DNA of 64,000 nt, taken from assembly GCA_937975725.1 (NCBI GenBank), contig CALJUL010000047.1, positions 11,422 through 75,421 on the forward strand, read 5' to 3'. Position 1 is the first letter of the stretch. Each line of letters begins with the position of its first letter. Made by a program: the position numbers and the translations under genes. Positions 22,247-33,100 of the stretch are shown here, in pieces. The notes below the pieces were generated by a model. It ran no database searches, was not told the DNA's origin, and saw nothing but the letters and a program-made list of their open reading frames with translations. The DNA is from an uncultured Pseudoxanthomonas sp. (lineage in GTDB: Bacteria > Pseudomonadota > Gammaproteobacteria > Xanthomonadales > Xanthomonadaceae).

Positions 22247-22963
22247 ATGGGAAACGTGTTCGCGATGATCGATCAGGCAGGAAATCTTCAGCCTTTCCTC
22301 GCTGCCGACATCGGCGGCACGCATGCGCGCCTGGCTTTGGTGCAAGCCGCGAGCCACGGACGATCGGTCGAGCTGCTGGCGTTCCACAAATACGACTGCA
22401 CAAACTACGACCGCCTGGGTGACTTCATCGCCGACTTCCTCGCAAGGCACGTCAGGACGAAAGTGGACCGCGGCGTGATCGCTGGCGCCGGCTATGCGCC
22501 TGAAGACGGCAAGATCATCACCGCCAACCTGCGCTGGCTGCTGTCGATCCGCGAAACTCAAGAACGGCTCGGCTTCGTCGACCTGCGACTGGTCAACGAC
22601 TTCAAGGCGGTGGCCAATGCGGTTGCCGCCTTACCCTCATTGGTGACGACCCGCATCGCAGGGGACGCAATCACCGTCGCGGCCCGGGACGATGGCGATA
22701 CACCCGCAGGCAAAACACTCGACGCCTTCCACGCATTTCTCGGCAGCGTCGCTGGCGACATGGTTCTGGCCTGTAGCGCCGTCAGCGTCCGTCTGGCTGG
22801 CGGATTCCTGTTGCGGATTGGTGAACGCCTCGTCGGCAGCCGTTGCGCCGAACGCTTCCTCGACAAGGGCGCGGTGCGCACCTCGCTGGGCCAAGTCCCT
22901 GTGCACCCAGTCGAGCACGGCCAGCTCGGCATCGTCGGCGCCGCCCACTGGTATCTCGAATAG
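22247..22963 (+). pseudogene. glk: Glucokinase with an internal in-frame deletion
   Basis: 238 residues against about 330-340 for Glk of this group. The N-terminal half is normal (AADIGGTHARLALV; VIAGAGYAPEDGKIITANLRW; VNDFKAVANA). The C-terminal part is also recognisable (FLGSVAGDM; RLAGGFLLRI; VEHGQLGIVGAAHWYLE). About 95-100 residues between them are missing, including the GPGTGLG nucleotide-binding loop and the glucose/zinc segment (ExGH). The join keeps the frame. Glucose phosphorylation is therefore doubtful. It precedes the glycan hydrolases and would have fed glucose into central metabolism. Confidence 0.75.
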
Positions 22964-23078
22964 CTCCACCGTTCCACGCCTCAGGGCAGCAGACGGGGCG
23001 AACCGACTGCCCTGATGAGGCTTTCGATCCACCGTCGTCTCCGCCACAGCAACCCACCCTACGCTCCCAAGGAGTGCC

Positions 23079-23351
23079 GTGAAGGACCACAAGCCAATGC
23101 TATCGGCAGCCATCGCCGCCCGCAGCGCATTCGGTGCGCAGGCGCAGGATGCGGACAAGGAACAGCCGACGGAATTACGGTCAACTCGGCGGCGCCCTGG
23201 CTCCGGGCGACAGGACTTCATCGGCAACGGCAGCAATACCGACCTCAGGCCTTACGAGGCCGGCCACTACGACCTGTCCCGGCTTCCAGCTTCAAGTTTT
23301 GACGAGGTGCGGGCGGGCGGTGTGCCGGCCGGACAGGAGGAAATCCCATGA
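23079..23351 (+). pseudogene. Remnant of a TonB-dependent receptor
   Basis: 90 residues. The N-terminus resembles a receptor signal peptide (MKDHKPMLSAAIAARSAFGAQAQD). A basic, sense-poor stretch follows, then QDFIGNGSNTDLRPYEAGHY, which matches the late-barrel pattern G-NP-L-PY-A--YDLS of TonB receptors. The plug and nearly all of the barrel are absent, so it is most simply a receptor with a very large internal deletion. It ends inside the start of the GH3 gene, the position where a cognate receptor would be expected. Confidence 0.55.
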
Positions 23352-26062
23352 CCCTTTCGCTCAATGCCGGCCGGTGCGGCTGCGCGCACTCGCCGCCGCA
23401 TGCCCCGGATATCGAACGCCGCCTCGCACCGCGTGCGAAGCCGCGCACGCTGGTCCTGCTCATGCTGGCCTGCACCTGCCTGCCCGCGCGCGCCGGCGAA
23501 GCCGAGGATCGCGCCGCCGCGCTGGTGGCGCAGATGACGCGCGAGGAGAAGATCGCGCAGTCGATGAACAACGCGCCGGCGATTCCGCGCCTGGGCATCC
23601 CGGCCTACGAATGGTGGAACGAAGGCCTGCACGGCATAGCCCGCAACGGCTACGCCACCGTGTTCCCGCAGGCGATCGGCCTGGCCGCGACCTGGAATGC
23701 CGGCCTGCTGCACGAGGTCGGTGCGCTGACCTCGACCGAGGCGCGCGCCAAGTTCAACCTGGCCGGCGGTCCCGGCCGCGACCATCGCCGCTACGAAGGC
23801 CTGACTATCTGGTCGCCGAACGTGAACATCTTCCGCGACCCGCGCTGGGGCCGCGGCATGGAGACCTACGGCGAGGATCCCTACCTCGCTGCGCAGTTGG
23901 CGGTCGGTTTCGTCACCGGCCTGCAGGGCGACGACCCGCTGCGCCCGCGCACCCTGGCCACGCCCAAGCATCTGGCCGTGCATAGCGGTCCGGAGCGCGG
24001 CCGCCACGGCTTCAACGTCGATGTCTCCGCACACGACCTGGAGGCGACCTACCTGCCGGCCTTCCGCGCCGCACTGGTTGACGGCCGCGCCGGTTCGACG
24101 ATGTGCGCCTACAACGCGCTGCATGGCACCCCGGCCTGTGCTTCGGAATGGCTGCTCGACGGACGCCTGCGCGGCGACTGGGGCTTCACCGGCGTGGTCG
24201 TGTCCGACTGCGGCGCGGTCAGCGACATGACCCTTTTCCACCACTTCCGCGAAGACAACGCGGCCTCTTCGGCGGCCGCGCTCAATGCCGGCCTCGACCT
24301 CAGTTGCGGCGGCGCCTTCCGCGAACTGGGCACGGCGATCGACCGCGGCCTGACCACCGAGGCGCGGCTCGACCGTGCCCTGGTGCGCCTGTTCGCCGCG
24401 CGCGCACGCCTGGGCGAACTGGCGCCCGCCGCCGACGATCCGTATGCGCGGCTGGATGCGGCCGACATCGATGCGCCCGCCGGCCGCCGGCTCGCCCTCG
24501 AAGCGGCGCGGCAGTCGCTGGTGCTGCTGAAGAACGAAGGCCGGGCACTGCCGCTCAAGCCGGGCCTAGCGCTGGCGGTGATCGGCCCCAACGCCGATGC
24601 GCTGGCCGCGCTGGAAGCCAACTACCAGGGCACCGCGACCGCACCGGTGACGCCACTGCACGGCCTGCGCCAGCGCTTCGGCGAAGCCCGGGTGCGCTAC
24701 GCCCAGGGCAGCGTGTTGGCGGCGAAAGTGCCGCTGACCATCCCCGAGACCGCACTGCGCGGCGACGACGGCCAACCCGGACTGAAGGGCGAATACTTCG
24801 ACAGCGTCGACCTGTCCGGCAGTCCGCGGCTGGTCCGCCGCGACCGCGTGGTCGCCTTCAACTGGGATCGCGTCGCGCCGGCGCCGGGCCTGTCGCCGGA
24901 GCGCTACTCGGTGCGCTGGAGCGGCCTGCTGCTGCCGCCGTCCACAGGCGAGCACGTGCTGGCGGTGCGGGTGGCGCGCTGCTTCGACTGCGGCGGCCAC
25001 GACCCGGTGCGGCTCTACGTGGACGACAGGCTGATCATCGCCGGCAACGCCGACGATCCGACCGCCGCCGGCTTGGCCAACGCAGACGGCCGCAACCTCG
25101 AAGCGCGATTGCACTTCGACGACACCCGCCCGCGGCGCATCCGTTTGGAAGTGGAACACCGCGGCGAAGACCAGGGCCTGCGCCTGGAATGGCTGCCACC
25201 CGCCGAAGCGCAACTGGCCGAGGCCGAGCGCGCGATCGCCGGCGCCGACGCGGTGCTTGCCTTCGTCGGCCTGTCGCCGGACCTGGAAGGCGAGGCGTTG
25301 GGCATCGAGGTGCCCGGCTTCGACGGCGGCGACCGCGTGACCATCGATCTGCCGGCGCCCCAGCAGGCCCTGCTCGAGCGCGCCAAGGCCAGCGGCAAGC
25401 CGCTGGTGGTGGTGCTGATGAGCGGTAGCGCGGTGGCGCTGAACTGGGCCGACCGGCATGCCGACGCGATCCTGGCGGCGTGGTACCCCGGCCAGTCCGG
25501 AGGCGAAGCCATCGCCCAGGTCCTGGCGGGCGACAGCAGCCCCGGCGGGCGCCTGCCGGTGACCTTCTATCACTCGACCGACGACCTGCCGCCATTCAGC
25601 GACTACGCGATGCGGGGCCGCACTTACCGCTACTTCACCGGCACACCCCTGTATCCGTTCGGCTTCGGCCTGGGCTACACCACCTTCGACTACGCCGTGC
25701 CGATGCTGTCGACCCGTCGACTCGCCGCCGGCGACGATCTGGAAGTGAGTACTACCGTGCGCAACAGCGGCCAGCGTCGCGGCGACGAGGTGGTACAGGT
25801 GTACCTGGAGTATCCGCGTCGGACGCATTCGCCCATCCGCAGCCTGGTCGGCTTCGAGCGAGTGAGCCTGGCCCCGGGCGAATCACGCGAGCTGCGCTTC
25901 ACCCTGGATCCGCGCCGGCTCAGCGATGTCGATGGCGAGGGCGTGCGCGCGGTCGAGGCCGGCCGCTACAGGATTTTCGTCGGCGGCGGCCAGCCCGGTA
26001 CCGGCGCGCCCGGCCATGCCGTGGACTTCAGTATCCATGGCCGTGCCCCGCTGCCGAAATAA
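23348..26062 (+). CDS. GH3 glycoside hydrolase with PA14 insert (beta-xylosidase type)
   Basis: 904 residues. A strong AGGAGG site 7 bases before the ATG supports this start, although about 35 residues precede the hydrophobic signal segment (TLVLLMLACTCLPARA). The GH3 N-domain shows EWWNEGLHGIA and the nucleophile Asp287 in VVVSDCGAV. A PA14 domain (about 477-620) is inserted in the C-domain, and an FnIII-like domain ends the protein. The plant beta-xylosidase/BglX-like subgroup fits. Beside GH125 and GH92 it resembles NixE of Xanthomonas campestris, which removes beta-1,2-xylose from plant N-glycans. Exact specificity is inferred. Confidence 0.88.
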   Translation: MTLSLNAGRCGCAHSPPHAPDIERRLAPRAKPRTLVLLMLACTCLPARAGEAEDRAAALVAQMTREEKIAQSMNNAPAIPRLGIPAYEWWNEGLHGIARNGYATVFPQAIGLAATWNAGLLHEVGALTSTEARAKFNLAGGPGRDHRRYEGLTIWSPNVNIFRDPRWGRGMETYGEDPYLAAQLAVGFVTGLQGDDPLRPRTLATPKHLAVHSGPERGRHGFNVDVSAHDLEATYLPAFRAALVDGRAGSTMCAYNALHGTPACASEWLLDGRLRGDWGFTGVVVSDCGAVSDMTLFHHFREDNAASSAAALNAGLDLSCGGAFRELGTAIDRGLTTEARLDRALVRLFAARARLGELAPAADDPYARLDAADIDAPAGRRLALEAARQSLVLLKNEGRALPLKPGLALAVIGPNADALAALEANYQGTATAPVTPLHGLRQRFGEARVRYAQGSVLAAKVPLTIPETALRGDDGQPGLKGEYFDSVDLSGSPRLVRRDRVVAFNWDRVAPAPGLSPERYSVRWSGLLLPPSTGEHVLAVRVARCFDCGGHDPVRLYVDDRLIIAGNADDPTAAGLANADGRNLEARLHFDDTRPRRIRLEVEHRGEDQGLRLEWLPPAEAQLAEAERAIAGADAVLAFVGLSPDLEGEALGIEVPGFDGGDRVTIDLPAPQQALLERAKASGKPLVVVLMSGSAVALNWADRHADAILAAWYPGQSGGEAIAQVLAGDSSPGGRLPVTFYHSTDDLPPFSDYAMRGRTYRYFTGTPLYPFGFGLGYTTFDYAVPMLSTRRLAAGDDLEVSTTVRNSGQRRGDEVVQVYLEYPRRTHSPIRSLVGFERVSLAPGESRELRFTLDPRRLSDVDGEGVRAVEAGRYRIFVGGGQPGTGAPGHAVDFSIHGRAPLPK

Positions 26063-26134
26063 AGCGCACCGCACGGATCCATCGAAAGCGCCGAATCATT
26101 CAACCGTGAACCCGAATCGCTCAGGAATCCGACC

Positions 26135-27589
26135 ATGCCGACCCGTCGCGACATCCTCCAGTTGCTAGGCACCAGCGCCGGCGTCGGCCTGATCGCCGGT
26201 GCGCTGCCCACACACCCCGCCGCCGCCCGGGCCGCATCAGGCGCCAAGGCCTTCGTCAGCCGACGTCCGCCGACGGGCAAGCGCCGCTTCGCCAGCGCCG
26301 CAGTGGAGCGGAAGATCGCCCAGGTCAAGGCACGCATCGGCGATCCCGAACTGGCCTGGCTGTTCGAGAACTGCTACCCGAACACGCTCGACACCACCGT
26401 GCACACGGGCACCCGCGACGGCAGGCCGGATACTTTCGTCATCACCGGTGACATCGAGGCGATGTGGCTGCGCGACTCCTCCGCGCAGGTGCATCCCTAC
26501 CTTTCGCTGGCCGCGCAGGACCGCGCGCTGCGCACCATGCTGCACGGCCTGATCCGGCGCCAGGCGTACTGCATCCGCCTGGATCCCTATGCCAATGCCT
26601 TCCTCCCGGACGGCGCCACCGAGGTGCTGGAGTGGTCGCTGCACGACATCACCGAGATGAAGCCGGGCGTCGGCGAGCGCAAGTGGGAAATCGATTCCCT
26701 GTGCTACCCGGTCCGCCTGGCCCACGGCTACTGGCGCGCCACCGGCGACGTGGCCCCGTTCGACGACGGCTGGCGCGAGGCGATGCGCGTGGTGGTGCGC
26801 ACCTTCCGCGAACAGCAGCGCCTGCACGACCGCGGCCCGTACACTTTCCTGCGCCCGGCCACGCTGGCCACCGAGACCCTGATGCTGGCCGGCTACGGCG
26901 CACCGGCCCGCCCGAACGGCATGATCCATTCGATGTTCCGACCGTCCGACGACGCCTGCACCTTCCCGCTGTTCGTGCCCGGCAACCTGTTCGCGACGGC
27001 GGCGCTGCGCTCGCTGGCGACAATGAGTGCGGCGATCCACCGCGACGCCGCCTTCGCCGCCGAATGCACCGCACTGGCCGACCAGGTCGAACAGGCCACA
27101 CGCCGGCATGGACTGATGCACGACGACGACGGCCAGCCGTTCTGGGCCTACGAGGTCGACGGCTACGGCAACCGCATGTTCATCGACGACGCCAACGCCC
27201 CCGGCCTGCTCAGCCTGGCCTACCTGGGCTGCTGCGACCGCGCGGACCCGCTGTTCCGGCGCACCCGCGCGCTGGCCTGGAGCGAGCGCAATCCGTACTT
27301 CCACCGCGGCAAAGCCGCCGAGGGCGTCGGCAGCCCGCATAGTGGCGCGGACACGATCTGGCCGATGGCGATCATCCAGTACGCCATGGCCAGCGACGAC
27401 GACGCGCAGATCCGGCAGTGCCTGCACTGGCTGCGCACCAGCCATGCCGGCACCGGCTTCATGCACGAATCCTTCCATCGCGACGATCCGGCGCGCTTCA
27501 CCCGCCCCTGGTTCGCCTGGGCCAACTCGCAGTTCGGCGAACTGATCGTCGACCTGGCCGCGCGCAAGCCGCACCTGCTGCAGGCATGA
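26135..27589 (+). CDS. GH125 exo-alpha-1,6-mannosidase
   Basis: 484 residues, the full length of GH125 (former DUF1237). A Tat-type signal begins at MPTRRDILQLLG with an Ala-rich tail to about residue 35. Family motifs are DTFVITGDIEAMWLRDSSAQ, RLDPYANAFLPDG and WEIDSLCYPVRLAHGYW. The enzyme is an inverting (alpha/alpha)6 alpha-1,6-mannosidase. It is comparable to NixJ, which removes the alpha-1,6-mannose after GH92 and GH3 action. It lies 72 bases after GH3 and 37 bases before a GH92 on the same strand, so the three form an operon. Confidence 0.9.
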   Translation: MPTRRDILQLLGTSAGVGLIAGALPTHPAAARAASGAKAFVSRRPPTGKRRFASAAVERKIAQVKARIGDPELAWLFENCYPNTLDTTVHTGTRDGRPDTFVITGDIEAMWLRDSSAQVHPYLSLAAQDRALRTMLHGLIRRQAYCIRLDPYANAFLPDGATEVLEWSLHDITEMKPGVGERKWEIDSLCYPVRLAHGYWRATGDVAPFDDGWREAMRVVVRTFREQQRLHDRGPYTFLRPATLATETLMLAGYGAPARPNGMIHSMFRPSDDACTFPLFVPGNLFATAALRSLATMSAAIHRDAAFAAECTALADQVEQATRRHGLMHDDDGQPFWAYEVDGYGNRMFIDDANAPGLLSLAYLGCCDRADPLFRRTRALAWSERNPYFHRGKAAEGVGSPHSGADTIWPMAIIQYAMASDDDAQIRQCLHWLRTSHAGTGFMHESFHRDDPARFTRPWFAWANSQFGELIVDLAARKPHLLQA

Positions 27590-27626
27590 GCGCTACGTCC
27601 ACGTTGCAATCATCGGAGAACACGCC

Positions 27627-29960
27627 ATGCCGTCACGCCGCGGATTCCTGAAGGGCACCGCCGCCCTGGTGCTGCTCGGCGGCGGCTCCGGCACGGCGCG
27701 CGCGCGGACCGGCAACTTCGGCCTGCCCGACGACGCCAGGACCGACGCAGCGCTGACCGGCGAGGTCGACGTGTTCATCGGCACTGGCGGCCACGGCCAT
27801 ACCTTCCCCGGCGCCGTCCTGCCCTTCGGCATGGTCCAGCTCAGCCCGGACACCCACAACGCCGACTGGGACGCGTGCAGCGGCTACCACGCCTCCAACG
27901 ACTCGATCATGGGCTTCTCCCACACCCACCTGTCCGGGACCGGGATCGGCGACCTGATGGACCTGCTGGTGGTACCCGCGCTGGGCGAGGTGAAGCTGCA
28001 GCCAGGTCCGCTGGACGATCCGGACGCCGGCTACCGCCAGCGCTTCGATCATGCGGACGAGGCCGCCTCGCCCGGCTACTATCGCGTGCGACTGGAAACC
28101 GGCATCCAGGCCGAACTGACCGTCACTTCGCGCGCGGGCCTGCACCGCTACCGTTTCCCGAAGGGCCAGCCGGCGCACCTGCTGCTCGACTTCAGCCATG
28201 GCATGCAGGACAACCCGCAGACGCCGACCCGGGTCAGCGACGCATGGATCCGGATATTGGACGAGCGCACCGTCGTCGGCGGGCGCCGCGTCTGGCAATG
28301 GGCGCGCGGCCGCCACGTCTACTTTGCGCTGCAGGTCTCGCGTCCGTTCGCACGCGCGCAGCTCTACAGCGACGATGCGGCGCTGCCCGCCGGCACCCGG
28401 CACAGCGAGGGCACCCGGCTCAAGCTGGCCCTGCACCATCCCGACGCGGGCCAGGCGCCGCTGCTGGTCAAGGTCGGCATCTCCGCGGTGAGCGCGGAGA
28501 GCGCCTTGGCCAACCTCCAGGCCGAGCTGCCGGATTTCGACTTCGCCCGGGTGCATGCCGACGCCGTCGCCGCCTGGGAGAAGGAACTGGGCCGCGTGCG
28601 CATCGACGGCGGCAACGCGGCGCAGCGCCGGACCTTCTACACCGGCCTCTACCACGCGCTGCTGGCGCCCAGCCTGTTCGACGACGTGGACGGGCGCTAC
28701 CGCGGCATGGACCTGCAGGTGCACGAGTTGCCGCCGGGCGAGCACAACTACAGCACCTATTCGCTGTGGGACACCTACCGCGCCCTTCACCCGCTGCTGA
28801 CCCTGGTCCAGCCCGAGCGCGTGCCGGGACTGATGCAGTGCCTGATCCGCGGCGCGGCGCAATGCCCCGACGGGGTGGCGATCTGGCCGCTGCAGGGCGT
28901 GGAGACCGGCTGCATGATCGGCTACCACTCGGCGGTGGCGCTGGCCGAAGCGCACGCCAAGGGCTTCGCCGGCATCGACTGGGACGCGGCCTGGCCGCTG
29001 TACCGCAAGCGCGCGATGGACGACGATTTCCACGGCCTGCCCTATTACCGCCGGCTCGGCTTCATCCCCAGCGACAGGATCGCCGAGGCGACCAGCCGCA
29101 CGCTCGAATACGCCTACGACGACTGGGCCTGCGCGCGGCTGGCGCACGCGGCCGGGGCCGAGGACGACGCGCGCCTGCTGCGGGAGCGTTCGCGCAACTA
29201 CCGGCATGTGTTCAACCGCGGCAGCGGCTTCGTGCAGCCACGACTGGAGGACGGTAGCTGGGCCGCGCCGTTCGATCCGCGCGCACTGGGCCACGGCACG
29301 CGCTGGCACGACTTCACCGAGTCCAACGCCTGGCAGGCCACCTTCCTCAACCAGCACGACCTGTACGGCTACATGGAACTGTTCGGCGGGCGCGACGGCT
29401 TCGTCGCCCGACTGGACGAACTGTTCCGGACCAGTTCCGACCTGCCCGACGGCGCGCCGCCGGACATCGCCGGCATGGTCGGCCAGTACGCGCACGGCAA
29501 CGAACCCAGCCACCACGTCGCCTACCTGTACGTCTATGCCGGGCAGCCATGGAAGACCCAGGCCATGGTGCGCCGGCTGTTGCTGGAGCAATATCGCGAC
29601 GCGCGCGACGGCCTGTCCGGCAATGAGGATTGCGGGCAGATGAGTGCCTGGTTCGTGATGAGCGCGCTGGGCCTGTACGCGGTCGATCCCGTCAGCGCCA
29701 ATTACGTGGTCGGCAGCCCGCTGTTCGAGCGCGCCGAGCTCGACGTCGGCGGCGGGCGCACCCTGCGCATCGTCGCCCACGGCAACAGCGCGCGGAACAT
29801 CTACGTGCAATCGCTGCGCCTGGACGGGCGGCCACTGGCCCGCGCCTGGCTGCGTCATGCCGAGATCGCCGGCGGCGGCACCCTCGAGTTCGAGATGGGC
29901 CCCGATCCGAACCCGGCCTTCGGCACGCAGCCGCAGGATCTGCCGCCCTCGTTCGCGTGA
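27627..29960 (+). CDS. GH92 alpha-mannosidase, Tat-exported
   Basis: 777 residues. The signal MPSRRGFLKGTAALVLLGGG is a textbook twin-arginine leader. The beta-sandwich N-domain begins EVDVFIGTGGHGHTFPGAVL. The (alpha/alpha)6 catalytic domain contains YSLWDTYRALHPL and the family motif SGNEDCGQMSAWFVMSALGL, which carries acidic residues needed for this calcium-dependent, inverting family. It is the third gene of the plus operon and resembles NixK. It is convergent with a minus-strand GH92. Confidence 0.9.
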   Translation: MPSRRGFLKGTAALVLLGGGSGTARARTGNFGLPDDARTDAALTGEVDVFIGTGGHGHTFPGAVLPFGMVQLSPDTHNADWDACSGYHASNDSIMGFSHTHLSGTGIGDLMDLLVVPALGEVKLQPGPLDDPDAGYRQRFDHADEAASPGYYRVRLETGIQAELTVTSRAGLHRYRFPKGQPAHLLLDFSHGMQDNPQTPTRVSDAWIRILDERTVVGGRRVWQWARGRHVYFALQVSRPFARAQLYSDDAALPAGTRHSEGTRLKLALHHPDAGQAPLLVKVGISAVSAESALANLQAELPDFDFARVHADAVAAWEKELGRVRIDGGNAAQRRTFYTGLYHALLAPSLFDDVDGRYRGMDLQVHELPPGEHNYSTYSLWDTYRALHPLLTLVQPERVPGLMQCLIRGAAQCPDGVAIWPLQGVETGCMIGYHSAVALAEAHAKGFAGIDWDAAWPLYRKRAMDDDFHGLPYYRRLGFIPSDRIAEATSRTLEYAYDDWACARLAHAAGAEDDARLLRERSRNYRHVFNRGSGFVQPRLEDGSWAAPFDPRALGHGTRWHDFTESNAWQATFLNQHDLYGYMELFGGRDGFVARLDELFRTSSDLPDGAPPDIAGMVGQYAHGNEPSHHVAYLYVYAGQPWKTQAMVRRLLLEQYRDARDGLSGNEDCGQMSAWFVMSALGLYAVDPVSANYVVGSPLFERAELDVGGGRTLRIVAHGNSARNIYVQSLRLDGRPLARAWLRHAEIAGGGTLEFEMGPDPNPAFGTQPQDLPPSFA

Positions 29961-30087
29961 GCGCGACGCCGCAGCGCCGCCGGCAGCGCACGCTGGGCCG
30001 AAGCGTGGAACTCGCGCGCGCCGGCGGTCAGCGCCACCACCCCGCTCTCGCAGCCGGCGGCGTCAGCCTCGATTGAAGGTGAGCGCA

Positions 30088-30136
30088 GCGAACCCCAACA
30101 CTGTCGACCATGACACGGGGCGATGTTGGACTTCGC
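30088..30136. repeat. Interspersed inverted repeat between convergent GH92 genes
   Basis: GCGAACCCCAACA (30088-30100) and TGTTGGACTTCGC (30124-30136) are inverted copies at 11 of 13 positions with a 23-base spacer. The GGTGAGCGCAGCGAACCCCAACA unit is, from memory, a common intergenic repeat in Xanthomonadaceae. It lies in a 200-base gap between convergent operons and may act as a transcription barrier. Confidence 0.55.
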
Positions 30137-30160
30137 CACACTCACTCCGACCCATGCGAG

Positions 30161-33100
30161 TCATGGGTCGTGCGATGAAACCGGCGCGCCCAGCAGTTCG
30201 ATCTCGGCCAGCGAGAAACGCCCCTGCTCGCTGGCCGCGTCGAATACGAACCGGTATTGCCTATACCGGGCGGGCGAGGCCAGCCGGAACGGACGGGTGT
30301 AGCGCGCCCACTCGAAGGTTTCACCGCTGCGGCGGTCCAATACCTTCCACCGCTTCCCGTCATCGGAGCCTTCCAGCACCCATGCGGTCGGATGGCCGCC
30401 GGCGCTGCCGGAAGTCAACGTATAGAAGCTCACTTCATCGCGCGTCGCATCGTCGAGCGCATACGTCACGGTCGCCGGCGCAGAGAACGTCGCCTCGGTG
30501 CGCGAGGTATCGTCGAACAACGCATCGGCCTCCACACCGCCTGCATCGGTCGAGGCTGCGCCGCGACCGTGGCCGGTCAGGTCGGCCAGCGGCTCGGCAG
30601 GCGCGTCGCCCGGGGTCAGCGACGGCGGCAGCGCCGCGGCATCGCTGCCCCAGTCGCTGCGCCGGGGCGACATCCTGAACTCGATCCTTCCGCCTTCGGC
30701 CAGCAGCCGGTGCGGGATGAAGGTGCGGTTCCAGGGCTGGCCGTTCACCATAACGCCAGCGACATGGATGTTGTCGCGGCTGTTGCCCGGCGCATCGATC
30801 ACCAGCTTGCGTCCGTTCGGCAGATGCACGGTCGCCCTGGTGAACAGCGGCGAGCCGATCGCCAGGTTTTCGCTGCCCATTTGCAACGGGTAGAAACCCA
30901 GCGCCGCGAACAGCCACCACGCCGACGATTCGCCGTTGTCCTCGTCGCCGGGATAGCCCTGGCCGATTTCCGAGCCGACGTACATCCGCGCCAGCGTTTC
31001 GCGCACGATCTCCTGCGTGCGCCACGGCTGCCCGGCGTACAGGTACATCCACGGCACGTGGTGGGCGACCTGGTTGGAGAAGCCCCACTGGCCCATGCGC
31101 ACGTCGCGCGCCTCGACCATCTCGTGGATGACGCCGCCGTAGGAACCCGGATGTCGCGCGGTTTCCAGCGTGGCGAAGTAGGCATCCAGCTTGCGCGCCA
31201 GTCCTTCGCGCCCACCGTACAGGTTGGCCAGGCCCCGGCCGTCGTGCGGCGTGAGAAAGGCGAAGCCCCAGCCGTTGGTTTCGGTGTAGTCGTGGTCGTG
31301 GCCCCAGACGCGCGGGTCATAGTCCGCGGCGGCCGATTTCCACTTGCCATCCGCCGCCCTGCCCTGGAAGAAACCGATGGCCGGGTCGAACATGCGCACA
31401 TAGTTGCGCGCGCGGTCGCGGTAGTACGCGCTTTCCGCCTGCAGCCGTTCGCGCGCGACCGGCGGCGCGGGCTCCTTCGCCAGCGCCGCCAGCAGATTGG
31501 CGATGCCGTAGTCGTTGATGTAGCCCTCCAGGGCCCACGACACGCCCTCGTGCACCGTGTCGGGCGTGTAGCCGATGAACGGCGAAACGTCCATGCCCTT
31601 GCGGCCGACGTTGTCGTTCGGCGGGACGACGGCGGCGTTGCGAACGACGGCCGCGTAGAGCGCAGCGGCATCGATGCCTTCGACACCTTTCACATAGGCG
31701 TCCGCGAACGCCACGTCCGAACTGGTGCCGGTCATCAGATTGGCGTAGCCCGGCGAGGACCAGCGCGGCACCCAGCCGCCGTCGCGGTAGTGCTGCAGGA
31801 AGCCGTTGACCATCTCCCCGGCGTCGCCGGGCGCCAGCAGCGCATAGGCCGCCCACGCGGTGCGGTAGGTATCCCAGAAGCCGTTGTTGACGTAGACCTT
31901 GCCGTCGGCGACGGCCGCGCCGGTGCGCGTTTCCGTGGTGCCGGGCGCGATGTCCTCGCTTGCGGAAGACTGCACGGCGTGGCGCCAGACCGGCGCGGCG
32001 TTGCTGCCGACGTTCTCGTGAGCCGAGTTCGGATACAGGAACAGCCGGTACAGGTTGGAATACAGCGTGGTCAACTGGTCCGGCGTGGCGCCTTCGACTT
32101 CGACCGTGCCGAGTTTCTTGTCCCAAGCCCGCTGCGCGCGCTCGCGTACGTCGTCGAACGCGTCGTGCTCGGCGATTTCCAGCGCCAGGTTTCGCTTGGC
32201 CTGCTCGACGCCGATCAGCGACGTGGCGATGCGCATGACGACGGTGCGGGTTTTCCCGGCGTCGAAGCGGAAATAGCCGGGCACGTCGACGCGCCTGCCG
32301 CCCTTCGGCCCGTCGGTCGCGACCAGCTTGCCGCCGGCCACGACCGGGCGGTCGAACTTCGCGTAGACGAACATGCGGCCCGCGCCGTTCGACAGTCCGC
32401 TGCGGGTGTCGGTGTAACCGGTCAGTTCGCCGGTGTCCGGCGACAGGAACAGGCCGCCGCGGTCGTCGACGTTGTCGAAGACCAGGCTCGCGTCGTCTCC
32501 GGGAAAGCTGAAGCGGAACATCGCCGCGTGGTCGGTGGGCGCGATTTCGGCGACGATGCCGTTGTCCAGCGCGACGCGGTAGTAATGCGCGCGAGCGGTT
32601 TCGTTCTCATGGCGGAACGTCGCCGCGCGCTCGGCGCGGTTCGCGCCCGGCACGCCGGCGACCAGCGAGGGCATGACCTGGAAGGTCTGGCGGTCGCCCA
32701 TCCACGGGCTGGTTTCGTGGCTCAGCGTCAACGCCTCCAGCCGCGGGCGGTTCTGTGCGTCGTTGCGGCGGGCGTATTCGTAGAACCAGCTCAGCGAACC
32801 GGCGTCGGTGACCGGCGCCCAGAAATTGAAGCCGTGCGGCATCGCCGTGGCGGGGATGTTGTTCCCGCGCGAGAAGTCGCCGCTGGAGTTCGTGCCGCGC
32901 GTGGTCAGCACATGGTCGCTGGGCCGTGGCGACGGCGCTGCGGGCGCTGCGTCGGCGATGCGGATGTCGTCGATCCAGCCGCGGAATCCGCCCGGCCCGG
33001 ACGGACTCCGGTAGCCGACCGATATCCGGTCGATGGTCTTGCCCGCGGCCACCTCGCCGATGCGCGACTGCTTGTGGTTCCACTGGCGTGTGTACAGCGA

